64,000 nt of DNA from DATFQE01 sp963733845 (GCA_963733845.1 CAVTEM010000004.1:124001-188000); one strand, 5' to 3'; shown: positions 8,352-17,841, numbered from the stretch's first letter. The notes: generated by a model from the sequence alone, not told the origin. Translations and numbers: made by a program.

Positions 8352-9073
8352 CCAGCGCACTCGAGCTGCGGCGTGTATCGAGGGTCTACGGCTCCGGGCC
8401 GACCGAGGTGCGTGCGCTCAGCGACGTCGATCTCTCGGTCGAGCGCGGCGAGCTCGTCGCGATCATGGGGCCGAGCGGCTCCGGCAAGAGCACGCTCCTG
8501 ACGATCGCCGGGAGCCTCGAGGAGGCGACCAGCGGCGAGGTCCTCGTCGACGGCGTCGACTTCGCGAGCGTCTCGCGCTCGCAGCGGGCGCAGATGCGAC
8601 GCCGGTCGATCGGCTACGTGTTCCAGGACTTCAACCTGCTCCCGGGGTTGACGGCCGTCGAGAACGTCATGCTGCCCCTCGAGCTGGACGGCAGCCGTGC
8701 CAGGACAGCTCGCGCGGCGGGGCTCGAGGCGATGAAGCAGCTCGACGTGGCGGACCGTGCCGACCGCTACCCCGACGAGCTCTCGGGCGGCGAGCGCCAG
8801 CGGATTGCGATCGCCCGGGCGATCGTCGGCGAGCGCCGGTTGCTGCTCGCGGACGAGCCCACCGGCGCCCTGGACTCCGTGAACGGCGAGGCGGTCATGC
8901 GCCTTCTGCGGGCCGCCGCCCACCACGGCGTCGCGGGAGTCGTCGTCACCCACGAGGCGCAGCTCGCCTCCTGGGCCGACCGCGTCGTCTTCCTACGTGA
9001 CGGCCGGATCGTCGACCAGACGGTCGCGCCTCCCGGCCCCGAGTCGCTGCTCGCTGCCGGTGACCGGCGATGA
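8348..9073 (+). CDS. MacB/LolD-type ABC transporter ATP-binding protein
   Basis: This 241-residue ATPase has Walker A GPSGSGKST, signature LSGGERQRIAIARA, Walker B LLLADEPTGALD and switch His in VVTHEAQL. The VFQDFNLLPGLTAVENV Q-loop is typical of the MacB/LolD class that powers FtsX-type mechanotransducing permeases rather than classic pumps. Start ATG 8348 overlaps the PadR stop; its own stop overlaps the permease ATG at 9070. Confidence 0.93.
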   Translation: MTSALELRRVSRVYGSGPTEVRALSDVDLSVERGELVAIMGPSGSGKSTLLTIAGSLEEATSGEVLVDGVDFASVSRSQRAQMRRRSIGYVFQDFNLLPGLTAVENVMLPLELDGSRARTARAAGLEAMKQLDVADRADRYPDELSGGERQRIAIARAIVGERRLLLADEPTGALDSVNGEAVMRLLRAAAHHGVAGVVVTHEAQLASWADRVVFLRDGRIVDQTVAPPGPESLLAAGDRR

Positions 9074-11639
9074 CGACGGTCGCTCACGGCTCGGCGTTGC
9101 GAGGACCGAGCGGGGGCGGACTTGCCGCGCGCCGTCCGCTGATCCGCTGGGCGTGGCGCCTGTTCCGCCGCGAGTGGCGCCAGCAGATCCTCGTGATCGC
9201 TCTCGTCGCGGTCGCGGTCGCGGCCGCGACCACGAGCATCACGATCGCCTACAACTCGGGGCCCCTCGACTACGCGGAGTTCGGCTCGGCCAGGGCCCTC
9301 ATCGAGTTGGACGCCGCCGATCCGCGCAAGCTCGAGGCGAGTCTCGCCGCCTCCGAGGACCGGTTCGGGACGACCGACGTCATCGGCCACCGCTCGCTGC
9401 CCGTTCCGGGCGGTGTCGACAGGGTGGAGTTCCGCGCCCAGGACCCGAGCGGACCGTACGGGGGCCTCGCGCTCCGCCGAGGCAGCTACCCGGAAGGCCC
9501 CGGCCAGGTCGCCGTCACCGACGGCGTCGCCACGCTCCTCGGGCTCGAGCTCGGGAAGAGCCTCGCCCTGGACGGCCGCCGCCGAACCGTCGTCGGCATC
9601 GTCGAGAACCCGCTCGAGCTGAGCGACGAGTTCGCCCTCGTCGCCCCCTCGTCCGCGGAGGCACTGGACACCGTCACGGTCTTGGTCGACGCCGACGACG
9701 TGGCGGTCGGTTCGTTCGCAAGAGCGCAGGGCGACCAGTCCGCCCTCATGGGCTTCAAGATTCGGGGCCACTACGAGCCGGCACCCGAGCTGGCGATGTT
9801 CTCGGTCGCCACCGTCTTCATGTTGCTGGCTTCGCTCGTTGCCGCGGCAGGCTTCGCCGTGATCGCGCAGCGACGGCTCCGCCACCTCGGCATGCTCGCT
9901 GCGATCGGCGCGACCGAGAAGCACCTTCGGCTCGTGCTGCTCACGAACGGCGCACTCGTGGGCGCAATCGGCGCCCTGATCGGAACGGTCGCGGGTCTCG
10001 CGCTCTGGGTCACGGTCGCGCCGACACTCGAGCCCGCGCTCGACTATCGCCTCGACCGGTCCAGCCTGCCCTGGGCATTGCTCGTCCTCACTGTCCTCGT
10101 CGCGGTCCTCGCAGCGACCGCCGCCGCCTGGTGGCCGGGGCGAGCGGTCGCCCGCGTCCCCGTCACGCGCGCCCTCTCGGCACGACCGCCGAGACCGAAG
10201 CCCGCGCACCACTCGGCACTCGTCGCCGCGGTGTTGATCGTGGTGGGAATCGGGGCACTCGTGCTTTCCGGCCGAAGCACCCTGCCGCTGATCGTCGCCG
10301 GAATCGTGGCGACCATCCTCGGCACGCTGCTCCTGGGCCCGCTGGCGATTCGTCTCGTCGCCCGGGCAGCCGGACACGCCCCGATCGCCGTGCGCTTGGC
10401 GCTACGAGACCTCGCGCGCTACCAGGCCCGCTCCGGAGCGGCACTCGCTGCCATCACGCTCAGCTCTCGGCATCGCCGCGACGGTCGCCATCCTCGCGGC
10501 GGCCGAGGAGAAGAAGGCTGCCGGTGAACCGCCCAACCTGTCCGACCGGCAGGTCCGCGTGTACACCGGTGCAACGGTGGGTCCGGAGCACGTCGCGATT
10601 CAGACGCCCGCTGAACTCGAACGCGCGGCCGCTCGAGTCCGCCGGCTCGCGGCGGGCCTTGACGACGCGGCCGTGATCCCGCTCCACAACGCCTACCAAC
10701 CAAGCGAACAGCCCAGGCCGGAGGGCGGCAACCGAGTCCTCCGCACGGAAGTCCTCGTACGGAAAACCGACGACCCCGACAAGTCGTCAGGGGGGTCATT
10801 CATCTGCGCGCCCCCACCTTCGGGCTGCTACGTCTACGAATCGCGCCTCTACGTCGGCACACCTGCCCTGCTCAGGAGCCTCGGAATCGACCCCGCCACG
10901 GTCGATCCGAACACGGACTTCCTGATCGACAAGAGCGTCCGAGCCGACGGGCTGGAGACTGTCCACTTCGAGAAAGCGACTCGGGCACGCGGAGAACCAC
11001 GGCTGACCGGACGTGCCGTCACGAACGTCCAGACGCATCGACAGCCGGAAGCTCTTCGGCTCGCCCGAGGGAGAAACCGGCATGGCGCCGACCTCGATCA
11101 TCACGCTCGATGGTCTTCGCCGCCACGGCTGGAGACAGATCCCGTCGGGGTGGCTCGTCGAGTCGAGCCGGCCGTTGACGAGCGAACAGATCGTGAATGC
11201 GCGCGACCTCGCTGCCGCCGCTGGCCTGACGATCGAGACACGGCGCGAGGGCCCTTCCTCCACGACGGTCATCGCCATCGCAACCGCTGCGGGCGCCCTC
11301 CTCGCGCTCGCGATCCTCGCCATGACGGTCGGGCTGATCCGCAGCGAGAGTGCCGGCGATCTCCGCACGCTGACCGCGAGCGGAGCAACCAGCAGGATCC
11401 GCCGAACGCTGACGGCCGCCACGGCGGGCGCCCTCGCCCTCCTGGCCGCGCTCCTCGGCGTGAGCGGTGCCTATCTCGCGCTCGGAGCGACGTACCACGA
11501 CAAGCTCGACTATCTCGGTCGGATCCCGGTGCTGTACCTGTTCCTCATGGTCGTGGGCCTCCCCGTGGCGGCCGCCGCGGCCGGCTGGCTGCTCGCCGGC
11601 CGCGAGCCGCCCGCCATCGCCCGGCCCGCTATCGAGTGA
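9070..11639 (+). CDS. FtsX-like ABC permease, two frame breaks
   Basis: Read through two frame changes, this is a single permease of about 855 residues with two FtsX domains. The first part starts MTTVAHGS and holds a TM anchor (about 40-60) and three TM helices near residues 235-350. The frame changes near 10465 (AAITLS to LGIAATVAIL) and again between about 11006 and 11045, ahead of ITLDGLRRHGWRQ. The final part has three TM helices and ends AIARPAIE. Both changes fit one extra base each. The large extracytoplasmic region follows MacB-family architecture. It works with the ATPase at 8348. Confidence 0.8.
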
Positions 11640-11696
11640 CTCCCACTTGCCTCGCTGGCCGACGGCGCGCATCGCGGTCGGATACGTTCGCCGCCG

Positions 11697-12645
11697 ATGA
11701 TCCTCGCGATCGACGCCGGGACGACCGGGGTCACGTGTCTCGTCGTCGACGACGAGCTCCGGACGCTCGGTCGCGGCTATCGGGAGATCCGGCAGTTCTA
11801 TCCCCAGCCCGGCTGGGTGGAGCACGATCCGGACGACATCTGGCAGAGCGCGCTCGGTGCAGCCGAGGCAGCCCTGACGCAGGCACGCCTCGCCGCAAGC
11901 GACCTCGCGGGAATCGGCATCGCCAACCAGCGCGAGACGACGCTCGTCTGGGAGCGGGACAGCGGCACGCCGGTGCAGCGCGCGATCGTCTGGCAGGACC
12001 GGCGCACGGCCGAGCGCTGCCGACAGCTACCGGCCGATCTCGTCCGGGAGCGCACCGGGCTCGTCGCCGATCCGTACTTCTCGGCGACGAAGCTCGAGTG
12101 GATTCTGAGTCGCACGGAGCTCGAACAGGAAGCTCTCGCCTTCGGGACCGTGGACAGCTGGCTCGTCTGGAAGCTGACGGGCGGTAGGGCGCACGTCACC
12201 GACGCGACGAATGCGTCGCGGACGATGCTCGTCGACCTGCAAACGCTCGACTGGGACGACGAGCTTCTCGACCTGTTCGGCGTCGAGCGCGTCGTGCTTC
12301 CGCGCATCGTCTCCTCGTCCGAACGGGTCGTCGACGCCGAGCTGCTCGGAGCGACCGTTCCGATCTCCGGCATCGCGGGCGACCAGCAGGCTGCGCTCTT
12401 CGGCCACGGCTGCTTCGCCCCGGGCGAAGCCAAGGCCACGTACGGGACGGGCAGCTTCGTGCTCGTCAACGTCGGCGCCGATGGACAGCCCGCTCCACAT
12501 GGGCTTCTGAAGACGGCAGCCCCGACGGTGGGCGGTGCCCCGCACGAGTACGCGGTCGAAGGGGCGATCCTCACTGCGGGCGCCGCCGTTCAGTGGTTAC
12601 GCGACGGGCTCGAGGTCGTGGCATCGGCAGCCGAGACGGAGCGCC
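11697..12645 (+). pseudogene. glpK: Glycerol kinase, 3' end missing
   Basis: The reading from ATG 11697 is a clear FGGY-family glycerol kinase: N-terminal phosphate loop AIDAGTTGVTCL, NQRETTLVW, IVWQDRRT, VDSWLVWKLTGG, TDATNASRTML, GIAGDQQAALFG and GTGSFVLVN. Homologues are about 500 residues; here family sequence stops near residue 316 (WLRDGLEVVASAAETE) and the frame runs into the terminator and antisense of rnpB. The last third, including the second half of the ATPase domain, is absent, so the product should be inactive. A TACGTT hexamer 8 bases before ATG suggests a leaderless start. A deletion or an assembly join are both possible. Confidence 0.85.
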
Positions 12646-12666
12646 GGCGGCGCGGCGGTTCAATAG

Positions 12667-12691
12667 AAAAGCCCTGGGAACCAGGGCTTTT
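12667..12691. terminator. Bidirectional intrinsic terminator of rnpB
   Basis: AAAAGCCCTGG and CCAGGGCTTTT form an 11-bp perfect stem with a GAA loop. The A/T ends give a U-tract on either strand. It sits directly after the 3' end of rnpB on the minus strand and after the truncated glpK on the plus strand. Confidence 0.9.
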
Positions 12692-12693
12692 CC

Positions 12694-13037
12694 GTAGCAG
12701 GCCTGTAAGCCGGATTCTGTCTTGGGCGACCATCTCTCTGGGCGACCGGTTGCCCGGCCGCTCGAGCGGCGTACCCGGCCCCTCAGCGGGCAGCTTCGTC
12801 GGGGCCTGCTTCGCCTTGCACCGGACGGGGTTTGGCGAGCCGCCGCGTCACCGCGGCGCTGGTGGGCTCTTACCCCACCTTTTCACCCTTACCGCCGACA
12901 ACTGCGCACTTTGTCGGTGGCGGTCTCCTTTCTGTGCCACTTTCCGTCGGCTTTCGCCGCCTGGGATTTCCCCAGCGTCCTGCCCTTCGGTGTCCGGACT
13001 TTCCTCGAGCCCGAGGGCCCGCGGTCACCCGGCCTGC
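12694..13037 (-). ncRNA. rnpB: RNase P RNA (class A)
   Basis: The minus strand carries the universal RNase P RNA signatures: GAGGAAAGTCCGGAC near the 5' end (plus 12992-13005) and ACAGAATCCGGCTTAC near the 3' end (plus 12706-12721). GCAGGCC (13037-13031) pairs with GGCCTGC (12703-12697) as helix P1. A TACAAT -10 hexamer (13050-13045) is placed so that transcription would start at the first base of P1. The length of about 344 is normal. It cuts 5' precursors from tRNAs. The ends are estimated from P1 and the terminator. Confidence 0.93.
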
Positions 13038-13217
13038 AAGCCCAATTGTAGCCCCGGCTCGCCTACGGCGCCGATGCGCGACTCGCATTCCGGGCATTCC
13101 AGCTCGCCGCCGCGATGCAGGACGAACTCCCCGCACACGAGGCATTCGAGGCTGGCGCCCGCGCGCGAGCGCAGCGAGCTCCTGGTCGAGCGTCCGGGCG
13201 AAGTTCCTGACCTCCAT
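13025..13217 (-). CDS. Small zinc-ribbon protein downstream of lexA, frameshifted
   Basis: The ATG at 13217 overlaps the lexA stop (TGATG). The reading begins MEVRNFARTLDQELAAL and, after a one-base change near 13160-13170, continues ASLECLVCGEFVLHRGGELECPECESRIG to a TGA at 13025. Two CxxC pairs (CLVC, CPEC) spaced 17 residues apart make a rubredoxin-like zinc ribbon of about 63 residues. Its 3' end overlaps the first bases of rnpB and contains the rnpB -10 region. Function unknown; cotranscription with lexA is likely from the overlap. Confidence 0.6.
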
Positions 13218-13847
13218 CACGACACCTGTCTGAAGACTCCGATCACCTTCCCGACGATCTGCACGTGGGCGGCATAGATCGGCTCGAGCGTGTCGTTCTC
13301 GGGTTGGAGCCGGATGCGCCCGTCCTCGCGGAAGAAGCGCTTCACGGTCGCCTCGTCCGCCGACTCGTCGTCGCCGGCCAGTGCGACCACCACGTCGCCG
13401 TTCCGCGCGTCCTGCTGCTTGCGCACGACCACGTAGTCGCCGTCGAGGATGCCGGCCTGGATCATCGACTCGCCCTTGACGCGCAGGAGGAAGTCGGCTC
13501 CGCCCGCGGCGAGGAGCTCGGGCACCTCGAGGAACTCCTGGACGTCGTCCTCGGCCAGCAGCGGCCCGCCGGCCGCGATCTCGCCGACGAGGGGGAGCGA
13601 GCGCACGCTCGACTCGGCGCGGGAGCCGATCGCCCTTGTCGCGGCCGACGAGCTCGAGCGCCCGTGGCTTGGTGGGGTCGCGCTTGAGCAGCCCGGCTCG
13701 CTCGAGGTTCGCGAGGTGCGCGTGCACCGTTGACGGGGAGGCGAGCCCGACGGCCTCGCCGATCTCACGCACGGTGGGCGGGTAGCCGCGCTCGCGCACG
13801 TAGTCCGACACGAAGTCGAAGATCTCGCTCTGTCGTCCGGTCAGCAT
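13217..13847 (-). CDS. lexA: LexA SOS repressor, frameshifted
   Basis: The N-terminal winged helix (LTGRQSEIFDFVSDYVRERGYPPTVREIGEAVGL, broken here for length: LTGRQSEIFDFV, GYPPTVREIGEAVGL, SPSTVHAHLANLERAGLL) is followed by the S24 autoprotease domain. Ala-Gly cleavage site is EIAAGGPLL, catalytic Ser is in KGESMIQAG and catalytic Lys in VVRKQQDARNGDVVVAL. The frame changes by one base near 13615-13640 in the linker, where length varies in the family. An AGGAGG lies four bases before ATG 13847, and a LexA box is upstream. It represses SOS genes until RecA-stimulated self-cleavage. Confidence 0.9.
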
Positions 13848-13869
13848 CGCCCCTCCTGGTGGTCGCTTG

Positions 13870-13883
13870 CGAACATACGTTCG
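13870..13883. promoter_or_regulatory. LexA (SOS) box upstream of lexA
   Basis: CGAACATACGTTCG matches the Gram-positive/actinobacterial operator GAAC-N4-GTTC exactly in both half-sites. It lies 23 bases before the lexA start and contains a TATGTT hexamer on the minus strand that could be a -10. It indicates negative autoregulation. Confidence 0.9.
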
Positions 13884-13942
13884 CCACCAGGGTAGAGACT
13901 CCTCCGGACGACGTCAAACTGCTGCGCTGCCGGAAAGGGAGA

Positions 13943-13970
13943 CGCCCGAAAGCCGGACGGCCTTCGGGCG
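13943..13970 (-). terminator. Stem-loop after tRNA-Leu
   Basis: CGCCCGAA and TTCGGGCG form an 8-bp stem, extended by GCC/GGC after one mismatch. It starts 6 bases past the tRNA 3' end. There is no long T-run. It separates the tRNA from the lexA control region. Confidence 0.5.
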
Positions 13971-13975
13971 AGCCA

Positions 13976-14061
13976 TGCGCTGGAGAGGACTTGAACCTCC
14001 ACGGCCGTTTAAGGCCACTAGGCCCTCAACCTAGCGCGTCTACCAATTCCGCCACCAGCGC
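13976..14061 (-). tRNA. tRNA-Leu (anticodon GAG)
   Basis: The minus strand folds as a class II tRNA: acceptor GCGCTGG (14061-14055) pairs with CCAGCGC, the D-loop region is GGCGGAATTGGTAGACGCG, the anticodon loop is TTGAGGG with GAG, a long variable arm follows (TGGCCTTAAACGGCCG), and the T loop is GGTTCAAGTCC. The CCA end is not encoded. A TACAAT hexamer (14079-14074) about a dozen bases upstream is a likely -10. Confidence 0.95.
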
Positions 14062-14191
14062 CTGAGGGACGGCCATTGTAGCGGCGGCTCAGTCTCCTCC
14101 CCACTCGCGACGCAGCTCGATCCGGATCCAGAGGATGTCGACGAGCAGCTCCGCCTCGGGGTCGATCGAGTGCGCGACTAAGGTAAGCGCG

Positions 14192-15628
14192 ATGCGGCAC
14201 CTGGGCGACGCAGCGGTGGACGCGGCCCTCGGAGCGGGTGCGTCCTACGCGGATGCCCGGGTCGTCTTAAGGCGCGCGCAGATGGTGGCGACGAAGAACG
14301 GCCAGGTCGAGGAGATCAGCGACCTCGAGAGCGAGGGCGTCGGCGTCCGTGTCCTGGTCGACGGCGCCTGGGGCTTCGCCTGCAACCGCGAGCTCACGGA
14401 CGAGGGCGCCCGTGCCGCGGCGCTGCGAGCGACGGCGTTCGCGAAGGCCGCGCCCGGCGCCCACCGCCGCTCGCTCGCGCCGGTCGAGGCATACGAGGCG
14501 GAGTACCGGACGCCGCTCGAGCGCGATCCGTTCTCCGTCTCGATCGCGGACAAGGTCGCTCTCTGCCTCGCCGCCGAGGAGGAGATGAAGCACGACGACG
14601 TCACCGTCCGCTCCGCCTTCGTGCGCGCGCACCGCGAGCGCAAGCTGTTCGTCTCGTCTCTCGGCAGCGCGATCGAGCAGGAACTCGTAGAGACGGGCGG
14701 CGGGATCGAGGCGATCGCGACCGGCGACGGGCTGTTCCAGGTGCGCAGCTACCCCAGCGCGCACGGCGGCTCGAGCAGTCAGGCCGGCTGGGAGTACGTC
14801 GAGGGCCTGGACTTCGTACGCGAGGCGCCGCGGGTCGGAGAACAGGCGTGCGCGCTCCTGCGCGCGGACGAATGCCCGGCCGGGACGACCACCGTCGTCC
14901 TGGACTCCGACCAGATGATGCTCCAGGTCCACGAGTCGATCGGGCATCCGACCGAGCTCGACCGCGTCTACGGAACAGAGGCGGCCTACGCCGGAACGAG
15001 CTTCCTGAAGCCCGCGGACCTCGGCAGCCTGCGGTACGGCTCCGGGCTGATGAACGTCATCGCCGACTCGACGACGCCCGGCGGCCTCGGCACCTTCGGC
15101 TTCGACGACGAGGGCGTCCCCGCCCGCCGGGAGCCGATCGTGTCGGAGGGCGTACTGCGCGGCTTCCTCACTTCGCGCGAGACCGCGGCGCAGATCGGCC
15201 ATGGCGACGGCGGCTCGATGCGGGCCGACGGCTGGTCGCGGATGCCGCTGGTACGGATGACGAACCTCCATCTCGAGCCGGGCGAGGGCGGCTCGCTGGA
15301 GGACCTGATCGCGGGCGTCGACGACGGCGTCTACCTGGAGACGAACAAGAGCTGGTCGATCGACGACAAGCGCCTGAACTTCCAGTTCGGGACGCAGGTG
15401 GGCTGGGAGATCAAGGACGGGAAGCTCGGCCGGATGCTGCGCGACGCGACCTACACCGGGGTGACCCCGCTCTTCTGGGGCGGCCTCGACGCGGTCGGCG
15501 GCGCGGAGCACTGGCAGCTGAAGGGCCTGACCAACTGCGGCAAGGGCCAGCCGGGCCAGAACGGCCACGTCTCGCACGGCTCGTCGCCCGCGCGTTTCCG
15601 TGAGGTCCAGATCGGCGTGCGGGCGTGA
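14192..15628 (+). CDS. tldD: TldD metalloprotease subunit
   Basis: A 478-residue TldD. The zinc motif HESIGHPTE (HExxxH) lies near residue 250. Other landmarks are the N-terminal helical domain (DAALGAGASYADARV) and the conserved C-terminal GGLDAVGGAEHW and GKGQPGQNGHVSHG. TldD forms a heterodimer with TldE that cleaves peptides, for example in RiPP and antitoxin processing. ATG 14192 is chosen because TAAGGT lies 7 bases upstream, a leaderless-type promoter. tldE follows with a GTGA overlap. Confidence 0.95.
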   Translation: MRHLGDAAVDAALGAGASYADARVVLRRAQMVATKNGQVEEISDLESEGVGVRVLVDGAWGFACNRELTDEGARAAALRATAFAKAAPGAHRRSLAPVEAYEAEYRTPLERDPFSVSIADKVALCLAAEEEMKHDDVTVRSAFVRAHRERKLFVSSLGSAIEQELVETGGGIEAIATGDGLFQVRSYPSAHGGSSSQAGWEYVEGLDFVREAPRVGEQACALLRADECPAGTTTVVLDSDQMMLQVHESIGHPTELDRVYGTEAAYAGTSFLKPADLGSLRYGSGLMNVIADSTTPGGLGTFGFDDEGVPARREPIVSEGVLRGFLTSRETAAQIGHGDGGSMRADGWSRMPLVRMTNLHLEPGEGGSLEDLIAGVDDGVYLETNKSWSIDDKRLNFQFGTQVGWEIKDGKLGRMLRDATYTGVTPLFWGGLDAVGGAEHWQLKGLTNCGKGQPGQNGHVSHGSSPARFREVQIGVRA

Positions 15629-16992
15629 CAGAAACCGCGCTCGAGCTCGCCCGGCGCGCCCTGTCCGCGGCCGAAGCGGACGAGGCCGAAGTGGTCGTCC
15701 AGAGCGAGCGTTCCGGGTTCGCGCGCTTCGCCGACTCGGAGGTGCACCAGCCGACGTTGATCGACAACGCGGTGGTGCAGCTCCGCGTCGTCCGCAACGG
15801 GCGCCTCGGCTCGGCGTCGACGAACAGGGGCGAGCAGGAGGCGCTCGGGGAGCTCGCCCGCAAGGCCGCAGAGGCGGCCGACCTGGCGCCGCCCGATCCC
15901 GACTTCCCCGGGTTCGCGGAGCCGGCCGACCTGCCAGAGGTCGCCGGTTACGACGAAGCCACCGCCGAACTGGATGCCGAGGCACAGGCGCGACTCGCGG
16001 GCAGGTCGATCGATGCGGCCGCGCCGTTCGCGGCGTACGGCTTCTTCACGAGCGCCGAGTCGGAGCTGGCCGTCGCGACGTCGAAGGGCGTGGCGGCCCA
16101 CCAGCGAATGACGGACGCGACCTCGCTCGTGATCGGCGCCGGCGAGGATGCCTCGGGCTACGCGGAGCGGACCGCCTGGCGGGCGGCGCTCGTCGAGCCG
16201 GACGGCGTGGGCCGGGAGGCATCGGAGACAGCGGGCAGGACCCACGGCGCGGGCATGATCGAGCCCGGTCGCTACGCAGCCGTGCTGGAGCCGTACGCGC
16301 TCGGCTTGCTGCTGCAGTGGTTCGCCTGGGACAGCTTCAGCGGGCTCGGCATCCTCGAGGAGCGCAGCGCGCTCTGCGACCGCCTGGGAGAGAAGGTCGC
16401 CGACACGAAGGTCTCGATCTGGGACGACCCGCTCGACCCGGACGGGCTTCCGAAGGCGTTCGACTTCGAGGGCGTCCCCAAGCGGCGGGTGACGCTGATC
16501 GAGGACGGAGTCGCCCGGGGCGTCGTGTGGGATCGCGCCACCGCTGCGCGCGCGGCCGACGGCGTCGTCTCGACCGGCCACGCTCCGCCGCCCCCGGCTC
16601 GTGTGTACGGGCCGATGCCGAGCGCCCTCTCGGTCGCATCCGGCGAGGCCGAGTCGGTGGAGGAGCTCGCGGAGCTCGTCCGCGACGGGATCTATGTCAC
16701 GCGCCTGCACTACCTCGGGATCGTGAATCCGCGCGAAGGCGTGATCACCGGCATGACGCGCGACGGGACCTTCCGCATCCGCGACGGCCGGATTGCCGAG
16801 CCGCTCGTCAACCTCCGTTTCACCGTCGCAGTGCTCGACCTCCTGAGCGAGGTACCCGGCCTCACGCGCGGGCGCAGGCTCGTCAACCAGAGCGAGTTCT
16901 ACGACGAGCGGTATCCACAGGGCGTCGTGTGCCCCGCGCTTGCGACCGCGAGCTTCAACGTGACCGGCTCGGGGTCGGGCCCGGGGCTCTAG
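15625..16992 (+). CDS. tldE: TldE/PmbA, non-catalytic partner of TldD
   Basis: A 455-residue PmbA/TldE family protein. It has the same fold as TldD (LRVVRNGRLGSASTN, MIEPGRYAAVLEPYALGLLL, FSGLGILEE) but lacks the HExxxH motif, as expected of the partner subunit. GTG 15625 overlaps the tldD stop, so the two are made together. No precursor peptide gene is visible beside them. Confidence 0.93.
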   Translation: MTETALELARRALSAAEADEAEVVVQSERSGFARFADSEVHQPTLIDNAVVQLRVVRNGRLGSASTNRGEQEALGELARKAAEAADLAPPDPDFPGFAEPADLPEVAGYDEATAELDAEAQARLAGRSIDAAAPFAAYGFFTSAESELAVATSKGVAAHQRMTDATSLVIGAGEDASGYAERTAWRAALVEPDGVGREASETAGRTHGAGMIEPGRYAAVLEPYALGLLLQWFAWDSFSGLGILEERSALCDRLGEKVADTKVSIWDDPLDPDGLPKAFDFEGVPKRRVTLIEDGVARGVVWDRATAARAADGVVSTGHAPPPPARVYGPMPSALSVASGEAESVEELAELVRDGIYVTRLHYLGIVNPREGVITGMTRDGTFRIRDGRIAEPLVNLRFTVAVLDLLSEVPGLTRGRRLVNQSEFYDERYPQGVVCPALATASFNVTGSGSGPGL

Positions 16993-17161
16993 GAGGGCTT
17001 GGTGGAACGTCGCTCGTCGCCGGGGTGCGCTGGTCGTTCCGAGGCAAGGACGCAGGGAGCGTTCCGTGTATCTGCGACGCGTAGCGTGGCGCGACTGAGG
17101 ACGCAGCGTCGGGACGAGCGGCGCGGCACGGCGGCACAGCGCCGTTGTGCCAAGCCCTCCT
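16991..17161. repeat. 171-bp segment bounded by 12-bp inverted repeats
   Basis: AGGAGGGCTTGG (16991-17002) and CCAAGCCCTCCT (17150-17161) are perfect inverted repeats that fill the whole gap between the convergent tldE and secG stops. The interior has further dyads (GGCAC...GTGCC near 17126-17150). A third copy of the arm, GGAGGGCTTGG on the minus strand at 1945-1935, also begins within six bases of a stop codon. It could be a small non-autonomous repeat or a pair of 3'-end hairpins. No coding frame is supported inside. Confidence 0.5.
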
Positions 17162-17162
17162 C

Positions 17163-17384
17163 TTAGTCCAGGAAGCGGAAGAGCAGGATCGTGTTCGTGA
17201 AGAAGATCGTCGCGACGGCGATCGTGAGCCGCGTCAGGTTCTTCTCCACGATGTGAGTGCCGCCCTGCGACTGGGGGACGAAGCCCATCCCGGACATGCC
17301 GGTGTCGCGGCCCGAGTGCATGAGCACGAGGCCGACCAGGGCGATCGAGATGATGAAGTGCCAGAAGACGAGAACCGGGAGCAC
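17163..17384 (-). CDS. secG: SecG preprotein translocase subunit
   Basis: This 73-residue protein has two TM helices (about 4-22 and 52-70) and the family loop LMHSGRDTGMSGMGFVPQ between them. SecG assists SecYEG protein export. Length and topology fit actinobacterial SecG. The sequence is intact, with ATG 17384. Confidence 0.92.
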   Translation of the reverse strand: MLPVLVFWHFIISIALVGLVLMHSGRDTGMSGMGFVPQSQGGTHIVEKNLTRLTIAVATIFFTNTILLFRFLD

Positions 17385-17400
17385 GGCCGGGCCAGGATAG

Positions 17401-17796
17401 CTAGCGCGAGCCGAGATCGTGGATCGCCGGCAGCAACTCGGTGGCGATCCGGTCCTTGGTGAGGTACCCCGCGGCGCCCGCCTTCCGCGCCTCGTCGATG
17501 TCCGCCGGGTTGTTCGCGCCGGTGAGCACGAGGACGCAGGCCTCCGGGTCGGACGCGCGGATCTGGGCGATGGCCTGGATCCCGTCGAGGCGCGGCATGG
17601 CGATGTCCATCAGCGTCACGTCGGGGTCGAGCGCGAGCGCATGCTCGACCGCCTCGTGCCCGTTGTAGGCGTGGGCGACGACGTCGATCTGCGGATCCGC
17701 CGCGAGCATGGCCTCGACCATCTCGACGAAGAGGTGCTCGTCGTCGACGACGAGGACGCGGATCCGCTCCTCGAGGGGTTGGGGAGCGGCGGCCAT
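17401..17796 (-). CDS. Stand-alone response regulator receiver
   Basis: A single receiver domain of about 131 residues: IRVLVVDDEHLFVEM, phosphoacceptor Asp in VTLMDIAMPRLDG, VLTGA (switch) and YLTKDRI (Lys). There is no output domain; the family resembles CheY/NarL receivers. ATG 17796 is preferred because a TATAAG hexamer lies 9 bases before it; GTG 17817 is an alternative start. No kinase is adjacent, so the partner is unknown. Confidence 0.82.
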   Translation of the reverse strand: MAAAPQPLEERIRVLVVDDEHLFVEMVEAMLAADPQIDVVAHAYNGHEAVEHALALDPDVTLMDIAMPRLDGIQAIAQIRASDPEACVLVLTGANNPADIDEARKAGAAGYLTKDRIATELLPAIHDLGSR

Positions 17797-17841
17797 CTCC
17801 TGCTGCTTATAGCGCACAAAGGGGCGGCTAGGCTACGGCCC

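Noticed and set aside
12646..13277. Continuation of the glpK frame to 13277
   Set aside because: This stretch is the antisense of the rnpB terminator, RNase P RNA and the lexA 3' end; its translation has no glycerol kinase sequence.
14091..14178. Short minus-strand frame (AHSIDPEAELLVDIL...) before tldD
   Set aside because: It has no start codon or ribosome site and would overlap the tRNA-Leu and tldD promoter sequences; about 30 codons is too little support.
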